NCBI GenBank assembly: GCA_900315705.1
Contig: ONAB01000003.1
Coordinates: 1-64,000, forward strand
Direction: 5' to 3'
Length of the DNA stretch: 64,000 nt
DNA from: an uncultured Bacteroidales bacterium
GTDB taxonomy: Bacteria; Bacteroidota; Bacteroidia; Bacteroidales; WCHB1-69
Of the stretch, positions 32,240 through 47,458 are shown piece after piece (the first letter of the stretch is position 1; every line of letters starts with the position of its first letter). A model generated the notes under the pieces. It searched no databases. It saw nothing but the letters and a program-made list of their open reading frames with translations, and was not told the DNA's origin. A program made the translations under genes and the position numbers.

Positions 32240-35200
32240 ATGAAAAAAATCAACTTTCTCAACTGCAACAGAAGCAGTTCGTTTCGAGGAGCTGGCATAG
32301 TTTTAATGGCTATGCTCTTCCTGTGCTTGAGCGGAACCTCCCTCTATGCGCAAAATGTGGCGACAATTGGCGGCACAGGGTACGCCACACTGCAAGCGGC
32401 AGTGGACTACGCCTACGCCAACCTGACCGGTGACCAAACCATCCTTCTGACGGACAATACCGCAGAACACGTGTTGGTACTGCAAAAAAGCGGTCTCAAC
32501 CTCACCATTGATGGTCAAAACAAAACAATCACGGGACAAATTGTTGTGGACGGTGTTGGGCATCTGTCCAATACAGAAACGCTGACCATTACCAACATTA
32601 ACTTTGTATTTGCGTCTGATCAGTTGACAGGTGCTTGGAAAGGCGCGGATGCTTTTGTTAGCATTCCCAGTCCCAAAACAACAGGGGCACCGTGGTATTA
32701 TGGCAATACCGGAACAGGCGATCATTACAATTATGCACATAATGTCACAGTGAGTAACTGCACGATGAATGGAGCTGGCTCCAGCAACAAAATAGTTGGT
32801 GTTAAGTGTCCTTCCCAAGGAGCAAGGAACATCACCATAGACAATGTTACGATAAGCAATGCCCACTCATTGGCGCAATTCACCTCGGTGGATTACATAA
32901 CCATCACTAACTGCACGGCCACTGAGAATATGTACAACGGTTTAAGTGTCACTGGTGGCAATGGTCCTCACGATGTTGTCATCACCGGCAACAAGATTAC
33001 AGCCTACAACGAATATGGAATCCGCGTTAAAGGTGCCGGCGCAAAAAACATAACCATAGCCAACGATACTGTTACCGCTCTTTATGCCATAGTCTTTGGC
33101 AATACCACTGCCTCAACAGCCTCTGTCTCCAGTGGAATTTATAACGGAACCACCGAATGTATTACTCCAGGTTCCAATACGGACATTTCCATTACGGGCG
33201 GAACATTCACCTGCGACGTGACCCCTTATTGCGCTTCAGGCTATGTTGCTGTACCCAACGATCCATCCCCAGGTTACTATACCGTCCGTATGCCTGTTGT
33301 GGCAAAAATCGGCACCACTACCTATCCCACCCTGCAAGCTGCTGTAGATGACGCCTCCACTATGACCGGCGATGTGACTATTGAAATGATAGACAACACG
33401 GCAGAAGCCGTCGTCATCAAGAAACAAAGCGGACTGAACCTTACCATTGATGGTAAAAACAAAACCCTTACAGGCCAGCTCATCGTTGCCGGACGCGGAC
33501 TCACAACAGAGGTGCTGACAATCACCAATTTCAACTTCGCATACGATGCTTCCTTGATGGAGACAGGAACGGGATTCATTTCTTTCCCTGATACAAGAGG
33601 AACTGCCAACAGATGGTCAACCAACAGCTACAATTATGCGCACAATATAAACGTAACCAATTGCAATTTTGACGGAACAGGCGGAGGTGCCACATCCGTT
33701 GCCGGTGTGGCGGTGCCTTCTATCGGTGGTGGTATGAGCGATTTTACCATTGATCATTGCACTGCGGCCAATATGCATAGCTTGGCCCAATTCACAGGCG
33801 TTGACAATGTGACCGTCACGAACTGCAAGGCTGTTGAGAATATGTACCACGGTATCAGCATCACCACTGGTGCCGGTGATTTCATCATCACCAATGATAC
33901 TATTACTGTATATGACGATTATGCTATCCGTGTCAAAGGTGGCGGCACAAGAAACGTAACCTTGTCCGGGGACTCCATCAACGGCCCGAATGCCATTGTT
34001 ATGGACAATTCAACAACCAGCACGGTGCTTTACATCACTGATGGTCATTATTACGGGAATATTACTCCCAGCTCTTCCGACGCCACCACATACTCCTTCA
34101 CGGGCGGTACTTTCACCGAACCCAAGTCTGAGATTGACGGCTACTGCGCCCCCAACTACATTGGTATTGCAGATGACCCCTCTGCCGGATACTGCACGGT
34201 GCGCAAGGATATTCCGATTCTCTTTATGGATTCTACTGATGTGGTTTGCTTTGGTTATAATAACGGTACCGACACCGTCAGAATCCAGGGTGGTGTTGCC
34301 CCGTTCCAACTCGTGCTGTCAAGTTCCGTTTTGACTAAAAACGACACGGTGAACATTACGGGTAGACTTCACATTTACACCGATCTCAAGCCGGGCTCCT
34401 ATACTGTGACGGTGACACACGCCGGGGGAACAGAGGTGGTGACCGGTACGTTTACCATCAATGAACCTCCCGTTTTGGAGATTACAGCCTTTGATGTTCC
34501 CCAAAGACCTTGTCCTCTGATGGGTTCTGGAAACTATGATGTCAATGTGACAGTGCAGGGTGGCAATACGGGTGCCTATACCTATGAATGGGGCGATGCT
34601 GCGGTTAATGTCAATGCCGACGCCACCACGGTGGTCTCCGGCAACGATGACCGCGACAGCACGTACACGGTTTCTGTGACCGTGAAAGATGTCAAAAATT
34701 GCTCCGCCACCGCTACCGAAACATTCACCGTCAGCGCGGTTATTGCCGACGACGGCACCATCCACAGCAACTCCAAACTGACCATTGACACCATCCGTCA
34801 GGGTATCGAGACCGGTTGCGACACCATCATCAGAGATTTTGGCACGCCCACCTTTACCACCACCATTCCTGGCGGCTATCCCGAAGACCGTCTGATTATC
34901 GTGAACAATATTCCTACCCAATATCCTGACAGTGTCTTCACATTAGGTGAGAACAAGATTATCTGGACCGCCACCGACACCTGCGGTCACTCCATCACTG
35001 GAGAACAGGTCATCATCATCTATCATTACCCGTGTCCTGATATGACCGACCAAGACGGCAATGTGTACGCCGCCGTCAGACTGGGTTGCGACTGCTGGAC
35101 CGCAGAGAACCTGAAGACCACAACGGACAACCACGGCAACACTATCGAAAACCTGATGGCCTATCAGTCGTCCACGCATCCTGATGCTAACGCCAATGCT

Positions 35201-35623
35201 GCCATCTACGGATATCTGTATGACTGGAACACCGCCCTGGATGCTGCATCCGGCGTGACTGTTGACGCCAACGGAAACGTGCAGGGCATTTGTCCTACCG
35301 GCTGGCATATGCCGAACCAGGAGGACTTTATGCGTGCTGCCGGCTCTTCCTCCAACACTACTATGTCCGACCTGCGTTTCAACAATTATTGGCTTGACGG
35401 TGGCGGCAACAACAGCACCGGTTTCGCTTTGCTGCCTGGCGGTTTCTACAACGACAACTCCAGTCGTTACGAGAACCTTCTTGGTGAAGCCTATCTGTGG
35501 GGGGTTAACACTGCCAGTCCAAACCAACCCAAAGTGTTTTGGGCCGACTGTCATTGCTATATGTGGCAAGTTGATGATTCTACGCCCAACAGAGGTTGCA
35601 GCATCAGATGTGTCAGAGACTAA
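32240..35623 (+). CDS. Secreted double beta-helix protein with FISUMP C-terminal domain
   Basis: 1127 residues from ATG 32240. Signal peptide ends around LYAQ (38). Residues about 41-353 and 354-655 are two homologous copies of one right-handed beta-helix module: both start with ATIGGTGYATLQAAVDYA / AKIGTTTYPTLQAAVDDA, share LTIDGxNKT, a YNYAHN motif, HSLAQFT and IRVKG, and end with a YCA...DDPSxGYxTVR segment. Residues about 656-735 resemble an SprB-type repeat (DVVCFGYNNGTDTVRIQGG), 740-930 are Ig/HYR-like, and 932-1127 are a Fibrobacter-type major paralogous (FISUMP) domain (DQDGNVYAAVRLGCDCWTAENLK, CPTGWHMP). No T9SS tail seen. Likely surface-located carbohydrate- or host-contact protein; no catalytic residues identified. 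Confidence 0.88.
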   Translation: MKKINFLNCNRSSSFRGAGIVLMAMLFLCLSGTSLYAQNVATIGGTGYATLQAAVDYAYANLTGDQTILLTDNTAEHVLVLQKSGLNLTIDGQNKTITGQIVVDGVGHLSNTETLTITNINFVFASDQLTGAWKGADAFVSIPSPKTTGAPWYYGNTGTGDHYNYAHNVTVSNCTMNGAGSSNKIVGVKCPSQGARNITIDNVTISNAHSLAQFTSVDYITITNCTATENMYNGLSVTGGNGPHDVVITGNKITAYNEYGIRVKGAGAKNITIANDTVTALYAIVFGNTTASTASVSSGIYNGTTECITPGSNTDISITGGTFTCDVTPYCASGYVAVPNDPSPGYYTVRMPVVAKIGTTTYPTLQAAVDDASTMTGDVTIEMIDNTAEAVVIKKQSGLNLTIDGKNKTLTGQLIVAGRGLTTEVLTITNFNFAYDASLMETGTGFISFPDTRGTANRWSTNSYNYAHNINVTNCNFDGTGGGATSVAGVAVPSIGGGMSDFTIDHCTAANMHSLAQFTGVDNVTVTNCKAVENMYHGISITTGAGDFIITNDTITVYDDYAIRVKGGGTRNVTLSGDSINGPNAIVMDNSTTSTVLYITDGHYYGNITPSSSDATTYSFTGGTFTEPKSEIDGYCAPNYIGIADDPSAGYCTVRKDIPILFMDSTDVVCFGYNNGTDTVRIQGGVAPFQLVLSSSVLTKNDTVNITGRLHIYTDLKPGSYTVTVTHAGGTEVVTGTFTINEPPVLEITAFDVPQRPCPLMGSGNYDVNVTVQGGNTGAYTYEWGDAAVNVNADATTVVSGNDDRDSTYTVSVTVKDVKNCSATATETFTVSAVIADDGTIHSNSKLTIDTIRQGIETGCDTIIRDFGTPTFTTTIPGGYPEDRLIIVNNIPTQYPDSVFTLGENKIIWTATDTCGHSITGEQVIIIYHYPCPDMTDQDGNVYAAVRLGCDCWTAENLKTTTDNHGNTIENLMAYQSSTHPDANANAAIYGYLYDWNTALDAASGVTVDANGNVQGICPTGWHMPNQEDFMRAAGSSSNTTMSDLRFNNYWLDGGGNNSTGFALLPGGFYNDNSSRYENLLGEAYLWGVNTASPNQPKVFWADCHCYMWQVDDSTPNRGCSIRCVRD

Positions 35624-35675
35624 GTCTTGATGCCTCCGTCCTGAACAACCTGAAAGGTTATTTAGAATAAAAAAG

Positions 35676-35714
35676 AAAAAGAGGGTGACTAAAAAGTAGT
35701 CATCCTCTTTTTTT
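35676..35714 (+). terminator. Rho-independent terminator after the beta-helix gene
   Basis: GAGGGTGACTA (35681-35691) pairs with TAGTCATCCTC (35697-35707) over 11 positions with one G-U, followed by seven T. Confidence 0.92.
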
Positions 35715-35880
35715 GCATTGTTTACAGCAATAATATCCGCCTAGGGGCGTCGTGGTACACGTTCTCTCTGCGGGAGAGGACATCCTCAGTGGCTTTCAGT
35801 TCCCGCCACCACACGTTTCAAGGCACCGTCAAAGACAAGCTCGGGGTTCAGCACGCCCCTTTATGAGGCAATGAGATCCC

Positions 35881-37800
35881 CTACTCGCTCTGTTCCAGCC
35901 ACTCCATCTCCTTCTCCTCGAGGGCCTTTTTTGCGGCTTCGTAGGCTTGATACAACTCGCCGCTGGCTATTTCGGCAGCATATCGGTCGGGTTGGGCCAG
36001 TTTGTCCTCTATCTCCGCCACCTGCAGCTGCAGGCTCTCTATCTCGTCCTCGATCTTGCGCAGGCGGTTCTTCTTCTTGCGGTCGGCAGCCTCCTGCGCC
36101 TTGCGCTGCTCGTAACTCTCCTTGTTGCTGGAGACGGCTTTCGCTTCGCCCGACGTCACCTGCTGGCGCTTCTGCAACTCGTTGAGCGTCTCTATCTTGC
36201 GGGCCTCCAAGAAGTCGTACACATCACCCACATAGCCGCGAATCTGCTTGTCCTTGAACTCGTAGGTTTTGGTGGACAATCCCTGCAAAAAGTCACGGTC
36301 GTGGGAGACGAGAATCAGGCTACCCTCATACTGCAAGAGCGCGTTTTTGAGCACGTCCTTGGAGGGCATATCCAGATGGTTGGTGGGCTCGTCAAGAATC
36401 AACAGATTGAAGGGCGACAGCAACAGTTTGGCCAACGCCAGACGGGCCTTCTCACCGCCGGAGAGCACTTTGACCTTCTTCTCGGTGGCCTCCGTGTCGA
36501 ACAGGAAACTGCCGAGGATGGTGCGTATCTTGGGACGGATGTCGCCCACGGCCACATCGTCAATAGTCTCAAACACAGTCTTTTCGGGATCCAGCAATTT
36601 GGCCTGGTTCTGGGCGTAGTAGCCAATAACCACCTGATAGCCCAGTTCAAGGGTACCGCCCTGCGGGGCCAATTGTCCAACTATGGCTTTCACCATCGTG
36701 GACTTGCCCTCGCCATTGCGCCCCACAAAGGCCACACGCTCGCCGCGCTCCAAGTGGAAGTCCACCTTATGCAGCACGTTCAGAGCGTCATAGCCAAGGG
36801 AAAGCTGCTTGGCGTCCACCACCATACGGCCGGAGTGCGGCGCAGGCGGGAAGCGGAACGAGATGGAGGAGGTGTCGTAATCCTCCACCTGCACGCGGTC
36901 CATCTTCTCCAGCATCTTGAGGCGACTCTGCACCTGACGGGCCTTGGTGGCCTTGTAGCGGAAACGCTCGATGAAGCGCTCAATCTGGGCAATCTGTTGT
37001 TGCTGGTTCTCGTAGGCAGCCTGCTGGCTTTCAATGCGTTCCAGCCGCTGCTCCACATATTGCGAATAACTGCACTTATAGTCCTGTATAGTGCCCAGGG
37101 TAATCTCGACAGTGCGGTTGGTCACGCGGTCGAGGAAGGCACGGTCGTGGGAGACGAGGATAACACAGCCGTCGTAGTTTGCGAGGTAGTCCTCCAGCCA
37201 CTGTATGGACTCGATGTCAAGGTGATTGGTAGGCTCGTCAAGCAGCACGATTTCGGGCTTCTGGAGCAGGATTTTGGCGAGGCAGACACGCATCTGCCAG
37301 CCGTTGCTGAACTCGGCCATCGGGCGCGGAAAATCCGTCCGCCGGAAGCCCATACCCGTGAGCACCTTTTCGGCCTCGCCCTCAATGGTACTGCCTCCGA
37401 GGTGCACATAGCGGTCGTTGGCGTCGGAAAGCTGCTGTGCAAGGGTGGCATACTCCTCCGACTCATAGTCGGTGCGCTCGCCCAGTTGGGCCGTCAACCG
37501 ACGCATACGCTCTTCAATACTCTTCACTTCCACGAAGGCCGACATCGTCTCCTCCCAAACGGTCTTGTAGGAGGTCTCCTCCAGCTCTTGCGGCAGATAT
37601 CCGGTGCGGAAGCCCGTGGTGATGACCATCGTGCCAGAAGTGGGTTCCTGCACCCGGTGGATGATTTTCAGCAGCGTGGACTTGCCCGCCCCGTTGTGCC
37701 CGACCAGACCGATACGGTCCTTGTCGCCGGCCACGAACGAGACATCGTGGAACAGGAAGTCGCCTGTGAAATTCACCGAGAGTTTATTGAGCTGTATCAT
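35881..37800 (-). CDS. ABC-F family ATPase (Uup/YheS-like)
   Basis: 639 residues, two ATP-binding cassettes and no membrane domain. First cassette: Walker A GHNGAGKST (34-42), signature FSNGWQMR, Walker B IVLLDEPTNHLDIES. Second: Walker A GRNGEGKST, signature LSGGEKARLALAKLLL, Walker B LLILDEPTNHLDMPS. Linker about 240-310 (ERFIERFRYKATKARQVQSRLKML) is the interdomain arm of ABC-F proteins that act on ribosomes. Residues about 530-639 form a charged coiled coil of the Uup-type C-terminal domain. Subfamily uncertain; translation factor role more likely than drug resistance. No promoter recognised upstream. Confidence 0.9.
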   Translation of the reverse strand: MIQLNKLSVNFTGDFLFHDVSFVAGDKDRIGLVGHNGAGKSTLLKIIHRVQEPTSGTMVITTGFRTGYLPQELEETSYKTVWEETMSAFVEVKSIEERMRRLTAQLGERTDYESEEYATLAQQLSDANDRYVHLGGSTIEGEAEKVLTGMGFRRTDFPRPMAEFSNGWQMRVCLAKILLQKPEIVLLDEPTNHLDIESIQWLEDYLANYDGCVILVSHDRAFLDRVTNRTVEITLGTIQDYKCSYSQYVEQRLERIESQQAAYENQQQQIAQIERFIERFRYKATKARQVQSRLKMLEKMDRVQVEDYDTSSISFRFPPAPHSGRMVVDAKQLSLGYDALNVLHKVDFHLERGERVAFVGRNGEGKSTMVKAIVGQLAPQGGTLELGYQVVIGYYAQNQAKLLDPEKTVFETIDDVAVGDIRPKIRTILGSFLFDTEATEKKVKVLSGGEKARLALAKLLLSPFNLLILDEPTNHLDMPSKDVLKNALLQYEGSLILVSHDRDFLQGLSTKTYEFKDKQIRGYVGDVYDFLEARKIETLNELQKRQQVTSGEAKAVSSNKESYEQRKAQEAADRKKKNRLRKIEDEIESLQLQVAEIEDKLAQPDRYAAEIASGELYQAYEAAKKALEEKEMEWLEQSE

Positions 37801-37814
37801 ATCTTCTAACGGTC

Positions 37815-37843
37815 AAAAAAGGGTGGAGCCGAGGCCCCACCCT
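37815..37843 (-). terminator. Rho-independent terminator at the end of the rpo operon
   Basis: Minus strand AGGGTGGGGCC-TC-GGCTCCACCCT followed by TTTTT: 10-11 pairs with a tight loop. Positioned 48 bases after the DUF3467 stop, it closes the secE-to-DUF3467 transcription unit. Confidence 0.9.
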
Positions 37844-37890
37844 ATCATCATTTATAGTTTGGAAAAATTGAACGTTTCAATACGGGGACA

Positions 37891-38184
37891 TTATGCCAAG
37901 GCACCGCCGTTCATCATAGGAGGGATGGTCTCCTGCTGGTCCACGATGACACCGTTTTGTTCCTCGAACTTGGAAATGTTGTCGGCCAGAGCCCTCAGCA
38001 GGCGCTTTGCGTTCTGGGGGGTCATTATGATTCGGGAACAGACGTTGCTCTTCGGCAGGCCAGGCATTATGGAGGCGAAGTCGATGATGAACTCCGTGTT
38101 GGAATGGGAGATGATGGCAAGGTTGGAATAGGTCCCCTTGGCAATCTCTTCCGGCAAGTTAATGTCTAATTTCTGTTCTGGCAT
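37891..38184 (-). CDS. DUF3467 family protein
   Basis: 97 residues. Recognised by NLAIISHSNTEFIIDFASIMPGLPKSNVCSRIIMTPQNAKRLLRAL, the core of DUF3467, a small beta-rich family. It starts 28 bases after the rpoC stop and is followed by the terminator, so it is the last gene of the rpo operon. In Bacteroidota this gene often follows rpoC (from memory), which hints at a link with transcription, but function is unknown. Confidence 0.88.
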   Translation of the reverse strand: MPEQKLDINLPEEIAKGTYSNLAIISHSNTEFIIDFASIMPGLPKSNVCSRIIMTPQNAKRLLRALADNISKFEEQNGVIVDQQETIPPMMNGGALA

Positions 38185-38212
38185 AATCTTGTATTATAAT
38201 AGTTTACAAATT

Positions 38213-42502
<4,290 letters not shown>

Positions 42503-42529
42503 AATGGACGGTTAGTTTTTTAGATTGTC

Positions 42530-45500
42530 TTATTCGAATTTGATATCCAATGCAAGGCCGCGGAGCTCGTTCACCAACACGTTGAACGACTCGGGAATAC
42601 CGGAAACCGGCATATTGTCGCCCTTGACGATGGCTTCGTAGGCTTTGGATCTGCCCATCACGTCGTCGGACTTGACGGTCAGGATCTCTTGCAGGACATT
42701 GGATGCGCCGTAGGCCTCGATAGCCCAGACCTCCATCTCACCAAAACGCTGGCCACCGAACTGGGCCTTACCGCCGAGCGGCTGTTGCGTGATGAGGGAG
42801 TACGGTCCGATGGAACGGGCGTGCATCTTGTCGTCAACCATATGATGCAGCTTCAGGTAGTAGATGTAGCCGACGGTTGCTTTCTGATGGAACGGCTCAC
42901 CCGTCTCACCATCGTACAACTGCGTGCTGCCATTCTCCGGAAGACCGGCCTGACGCATATATTCGTTAATCTGGTCGAGAGACGCACCGTCGAAAATCGG
43001 CGTCGCGAACTTGCAGCCCATCTTCTTGCCTGCCCAGGCCAACACGGTCTCATAAACCTGGCCCAAGTTCATACGGGAAGGCACACCCAGCGGGTTGAGG
43101 ACCACATCCACGGGACGGCCATCCGCCAAGAACGGGAGGTCCTCCTGTTTCACAATCTTTGCCACGCAACCCTTGTTGCCGTGACGACCGGCCATCTTGT
43201 CACCAATGCGCAGCTTGCGGGCGTTGGCGATATAGACTTTAGCCATTTGCACAATGCCGGAAGGAAGGTTGGCACCGATGGTGGCATCGTTGATCTCGCG
43301 GATTCTGCGGGCTTCAATGCCACGGTACTTCACCATATAGTTATGGATGATGGTACGCACATTCTCGTTCACCGTCTTGCCATTGTCGGTCTTGGGGTTC
43401 ACCCAGTCACCGCAGGAAACCTTGGAGAAATCCACGGCTTGCAGCAACTTCTGCGTGAACTTGCCACTCTTCGGGATCCACACCTCGCCGGAATCCATAT
43501 AGTTATACACATCCTTGATGGCCTGTTTGCCTTCCAGAATACGGTACAACTTGATGACCGCCTTCTCGTGGAGGCTGTCCAACTCGGCTTTGTACTTTTC
43601 TTCGATGGCAAGCGTGATGTCCTTGTCCTTGGCACGGCTCTTTCTGTCCTTGCCCATACGGGTCATAGACTTGGCACCGATGACCACACCCTTCATAGAT
43701 GGGGGTGCTTTCAGGGAAGCGTCCTTGACATCGCCTGCCTTGTCGCCGAAAATGGCACGCAGCAACTTCTCCTCTGGAGTCGGATAGGACTCGCCCTTCG
43801 GCGTGACCTTACCGATGAGGATGTCACCCTCGTTGACCTCGGCACCCACGCGAATCAAACCGTCGGCGTTCAGGTCCTTGGTAGCTTCGGTGGAGACGTT
43901 CGGGATATCATTGGTCAGCTCCTCGATACCGATCTTGGTGTCGCGGACTTCCATAGTGAAGGACTCGATATGGATAGAAGTATAGAGGTCGTCGGTGACT
44001 GCCTTTTCGGAAATCACGACAGCATCCTCGAAGTTGTAGCCCTTCCACGGCATAAACGCCACCATCAGGTTGCGGCCCAGGGCCAGCTCGCCGTTCTCGG
44101 TGGCATAACCCTCCGTCAACACATCGCCCTTCTTCACCTTCTGGCCTTTCACCACGATGGGGCGCATATTGATACAGGAGTTCTGGTTCGTTCTGCGGAA
44201 CTTCAGCAACTGGTAATCCTTGACGTTGGAATCAAAGCTCACCAGGGCCTCAGCCTCAGAGCGTTCATAATCGATTTCAATGTGGGTGGCGTCCACGGAG
44301 GTCACCACACCATTGCCTTCCGCCACGAGCACCACGCGGGAGTCAACGGCCACCTGGTGTTCAAGGCCGGTACCCACGATGGGAGCTTCCGGACGCAACA
44401 AGGGCACTGCCTGACGCATCATATTGGAGCCCATCAAGGCACGGTTGGCGTCGTCGTTCTCCAGGAAGGGAATCAGGGAGGCGGCGATAGAGGCAATCTG
44501 GTTGGGGGCGATGTCGATCAAGTCAACATCCTCGCGCGGCAGGATCGGGTAGTCGGCCAAACGGCGCACCTTCACCTTGTCGCCCAGCAAGCCGTTCTCG
44601 TCCATCGGAGTGTTGGCTTGGGCGATACGCATATTGTCTTCCTCTTCAGCGGTCAGGAAAATAGGCTGCTCGTTGAACTGCACCTGGCCATTCACCACAC
44701 GACGATACGGGGTGACGATGAAGCCGAGGTTGTTGATCTTGGCGAACACACTCAAAGAGGAGATAAGGCCGATGTTCGGACCTTCAGGGGTCTCGATTGT
44801 ACAGAGACGGCCGTAGTGGGTGTAGTGCACGTCACGCACCTCGAAGCCGGCACGCTCACGCGACAGACCGCCAGGACCCAGGGCAGAGATTCTGCGCTTG
44901 TGCGTGATCTCCGACAAGGGGTTCGTCTGGTCCATAAACTGGGAGAGCTGGTTGGTGCCGAAGAAAGAGTTCACCACGGACGAGAGCGTCTTGGAGTTGA
45001 TCAGGTCCGTCGGAGCGAACATCTCGTGGTCGCGCACGTTCATCTTCTCACGGATGGTGCGAGCCATACGGTTCAGGCCCAGACTGAATTGGTTATATAA
45101 TTGCTCACCCACGGTACGCACACGACGGTTGCTCAAGTGGTCGATATCGTCCACTTCTGTCTTGGCGTTGATCAACTCAATCAAATAGCTGATGATGGAG
45201 ATGATATCCTCGTTGGTCAACACGCACGTGTCCTTGGGGATGTTAAGGTTCAATTTCTTGTTGATACGGTAGCGGCCCACTTCACCGAGGTCGTAGCGCT
45301 TCTCGGAGAAGAAGAGTTTCTCCAGAGTGGCGCGTGCGGTCTCCTCGTCGGGAGCTGCCGTGCTCTTGAGTTGCAGGTAGATGTACTCGATAGCCTCCTT
45401 GCCGGATTTGGTCGGGTCTTTCTGCAACGTGTTGAAGATGATGGAGTAGTCCACCATCTTGTCATCTTTCTTGTGGAACAGCACCGTCTTGATGTTCGCA

Positions 45501-46354
45501 TCAGCGATCATATTGATGTGCTGTTTCTCGAAGATGGTCTCACGATTGATGATCACTTCGGTACGTTCGATGTTGGAGACCTCACCGGTCTCGTCATCGA
45601 CGAAGTCCTCATACCATTTCTTCGTCACGTCAGCGGCAAACTTCTCGCCGATGAACTTCTTGAGGTTGGCCTTGGTAGCCTTCACCTCTTGGGTGATGTC
45701 AAAAATGGAGAGGATATCCTTGTCCGTCTCATATCCGATGGCGCGCAACAGGGTGGTCACCGGCAGTTTCTTCTTTCTGTCGATGTACGCGTACATCACG
45801 TTGTTGATGTCGGTGGTGAACTCCATCCAGGAACCCTTGAAGGGGATAATGCGGGCGGAGTAGAGAGGGGTCCCGTTGGTGTGGTACGAGAAGCCGAAGA
45901 AGACGCCCGGGGAGCGGTGGAGTTGGGACACCACGACGCGCTCAGCACCGTTGATGATGAAGGTGCCGCTGGGGGTCATATAAGGGATTTCGCCAAGATA
46001 GGCGTCCTCCGTGATGGTTTCGAAATCCTCGTGCTCCGTATCGTTGCAGGACAATCTCAATTTTGCCGTCAGGGGAACGTGATAGGTCAAACCTCTTTCG
46101 AGACACTCGTCCATCGTATAGCGGGGTGCGCCGATGGAGTAATCGAGAAACTCAAGGGTAAAAATGTTTCTGGCATCCGTGATGGGGAAATTTTCTTTGA
46201 AGGCCTGGTATAATCCCTCTTTCTTACGATCTTCCACATCCGTGTCGATCTGGAAGAAGTCCCGGAATGATTTCAGCTGTATGTCAAGGAAATCGGGGTA
46301 TGGCACCGGGCGTGTGGATGCAAAACTGATTCTTTTGTTGTTGTGCGTTGCCAA
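42530..46354 (-). CDS. rpoB: DNA-directed RNA polymerase subunit beta
   Basis: 1274 residues. Rifampicin pocket around residue 468 reads [21 protein letters not shown] followed by [20 protein letters not shown], wild type at the positions corresponding to Asp516, His526 and Ser531 of E. coli, so no common resistance change. C-terminal [24 protein letters not shown] is the RpoB/RpoC contact region. Preceded by a strong hairpin in the 132-base gap after rplL. Confidence 0.99.
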   Translation of the reverse strand: MATHNNKRISFASTRPVPYPDFLDIQLKSFRDFFQIDTDVEDRKKEGLYQAFKENFPITDARNIFTLEFLDYSIGAPRYTMDECLERGLTYHVPLTAKLRLSCNDTEHEDFETITEDAYLGEIPYMTPSGTFIINGAERVVVSQLHRSPGVFFGFSYHTNGTPLYSARIIPFKGSWMEFTTDINNVMYAYIDRKKKLPVTTLLRAIGYETDKDILSIFDITQEVKATKANLKKFIGEKFAADVTKKWYEDFVDDETGEVSNIERTEVIINRETIFEKQHINMIADANIKTVLFHKKDDKMVDYSIIFNTLQKDPTKSGKEAIEYIYLQLKSTAAPDEETARATLEKLFFSEKRYDLGEVGRYRINKKLNLNIPKDTCVLTNEDIISIISYLIELINAKTEVDDIDHLSNRRVRTVGEQLYNQFSLGLNRMARTIREKMNVRDHEMFAPTDLINSKTLSSVVNSFFGTNQLSQFMDQTNPLSEITHKRRISALGPGGLSRERAGFEVRDVHYTHYGRLCTIETPEGPNIGLISSLSVFAKINNLGFIVTPYRRVVNGQVQFNEQPIFLTAEEEDNMRIAQANTPMDENGLLGDKVKVRRLADYPILPREDVDLIDIAPNQIASIAASLIPFLENDDANRALMGSNMMRQAVPLLRPEAPIVGTGLEHQVAVDSRVVLVAEGNGVVTSVDATHIEIDYERSEAEALVSFDSNVKDYQLLKFRRTNQNSCINMRPIVVKGQKVKKGDVLTEGYATENGELALGRNLMVAFMPWKGYNFEDAVVISEKAVTDDLYTSIHIESFTMEVRDTKIGIEELTNDIPNVSTEATKDLNADGLIRVGAEVNEGDILIGKVTPKGESYPTPEEKLLRAIFGDKAGDVKDASLKAPPSMKGVVIGAKSMTRMGKDRKSRAKDKDITLAIEEKYKAELDSLHEKAVIKLYRILEGKQAIKDVYNYMDSGEVWIPKSGKFTQKLLQAVDFSKVSCGDWVNPKTDNGKTVNENVRTIIHNYMVKYRGIEARRIREINDATIGANLPSGIVQMAKVYIANARKLRIGDKMAGRHGNKGCVAKIVKQEDLPFLADGRPVDVVLNPLGVPSRMNLGQVYETVLAWAGKKMGCKFATPIFDGASLDQINEYMRQAGLPENGSTQLYDGETGEPFHQKATVGYIYYLKLHHMVDDKMHARSIGPYSLITQQPLGGKAQFGGQRFGEMEVWAIEAYGASNVLQEILTVKSDDVMGRSKAYEAIVKGDNMPVSGIPESFNVLVNELRGLALDIKFE

Positions 46355-46427
46355 GGCAGTTGATTTTTAATTGATATGAAACGGTTTAGCGAAAGGTGCC
46401 CAATGATGGGCGATATATACAACAATA

Positions 46428-46464
46428 AGTACAAGCACTTCCACCGTGGTGGAAGTGTTGTACT
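46428..46464 (-). promoter_or_regulatory. Hairpin between rplL and rpoB (attenuator or processing site)
   Basis: Plus strand AGTACAAGCACTTCCACC-GT-GGTGGAAGTGTTGTACT: 17 paired bases with a single unpaired base. On the transcribed minus strand it is followed by TTATTGTTG, not a full T run. A smaller GCCCA-ATGA-TGGGC hairpin lies at 46398-46411. In E. coli the same gap holds an attenuator and an RNase III site, so a similar role is likely. Confidence 0.75.
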
Positions 46465-46486
46465 ATTGAGGGGATTATGAAGAAAT

Positions 46487-46864
46487 TTATTTAATCTCGA
46501 CTTCGGCGCCAGCCTCTTCGAGGGACTTCTTCAGGGACTCAGCTTCGTCCTTGGAGATGCCTTCCTTCACAGCCTTGGGAGCACCGTCAACCAATTCCTT
46601 GGCTTCCTTGAGGCCGAGGCTGGTGAGTTCCTTCACGAGCTTGACGACTTGGAGTTTCTGAGCGCCGGCGGCTTTCAGGATCACGTCGAACTCAGTCTTC
46701 TCTTCAGCGGCGGCAGCGCCACCAGCGGCGGGACCAGCGGCCACGGCAACTGCGGCGGCTGCGGGCTCAATGCCGTATTCGTCTTTCAAAATTTGAGCTA
46801 ACTCGTTAACTTCTTTAACGGTCAAGTTCACTAATTGTTCTGCAAATGCTTTCAAATCTGCCAT
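46487..46864 (-). CDS. rplL: 50S ribosomal protein L7/L12
   Basis: 125 residues. N-terminal dimer domain ([28 protein letters not shown]), Ala/Gly/Val-rich hinge (about 34-52), C-terminal factor-binding domain ([41 protein letters not shown]). Forms the stalk with L10, whose gene lies 52 bases upstream. Confidence 0.99.
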   Translation of the reverse strand: MADLKAFAEQLVNLTVKEVNELAQILKDEYGIEPAAAAVAVAAGPAAGGAAAAEEKTEFDVILKAAGAQKLQVVKLVKELTSLGLKEAKELVDGAPKAVKEGISKDEAESLKKSLEEAGAEVEIK

Positions 46865-46916
46865 AATTTTATTTTTTTAATGTTTTTACTAATTTGTTGT
46901 TTTTACTAAATTTGTT

Positions 46917-47438
46917 TTATTCGGCCTTTTCGGACAAAGTTTTGACAATGCCGGCCAATTTGCCACCACCCGACTGCAATGCGGAAACCACATTCTTGGC
47001 AGGGGATTGCAGCAAAGCGATGAGATCGCCAATCAACTCCTCGCGGGACTTGATGTTGCACAGAGCTTCCAGCTGGTCGTCTCCCAAATAAACGGTCTCC
47101 TCAATGAACGCCGCCTTGATGAGGGGCTTCGCGTTCTTGGCGCGGAACTCCTTGATCAGCTTGGCGGGCACGTTGCCCGTGTTGCAGAGCATAATGGAGG
47201 TGGCACCGTTCAGGACGGGATAGAGCTCGGAATAGTCTGACTCACACTGGTCCATCGCGCGTTTGAGCAGGGTGTTCTTCACCACTTTCAACTTCACATC
47301 GCGCTTGTTGCACAATCTGCGCAACTGGTTGACTGTACTAACCGTGAAACCGGAAATATCGGTTACATAAACGTGGGAATAGTTAGTCAAGTCCTGTGCG
47401 ATTTCTTCGATAATTTGACTTTTCTGTTCTTTTTTCAT
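46917..47438 (-). CDS. rplJ: 50S ribosomal protein L10
   Basis: 173 residues. KKEQKSQIIEEIAQDLTNYSHVYVTDISGFTVSTVNQLRRLCNKRDVKLKVVKNTLLKRA is the conserved RNA-binding domain; the C-terminal helix binds L7/L12. Only 20 bases separate it from rplA, so the long L10 leader seen in enterobacteria is absent. Confidence 0.98.
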   Translation of the reverse strand: MKKEQKSQIIEEIAQDLTNYSHVYVTDISGFTVSTVNQLRRLCNKRDVKLKVVKNTLLKRAMDQCESDYSELYPVLNGATSIMLCNTGNVPAKLIKEFRAKNAKPLIKAAFIEETVYLGDDQLEALCNIKSREELIGDLIALLQSPAKNVVSALQSGGGKLAGIVKTLSEKAE

Positions 47439-47458
47439 ACTACTAACTAGACTTTAGA

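Noticed and set aside
35715-35880. Possible gene remnant after the beta-helix terminator
   Set aside because: No frame longer than a few dozen codons and no similarity that I recognise; left as plain intergenic sequence.
35947-37809. 620-codon plus-strand frame opposite the ABC-F gene
   Set aside because: It lies fully antisense to a clear ABC-F gene with all motifs; long antisense frames are common in GC-rich codon-biased genes.
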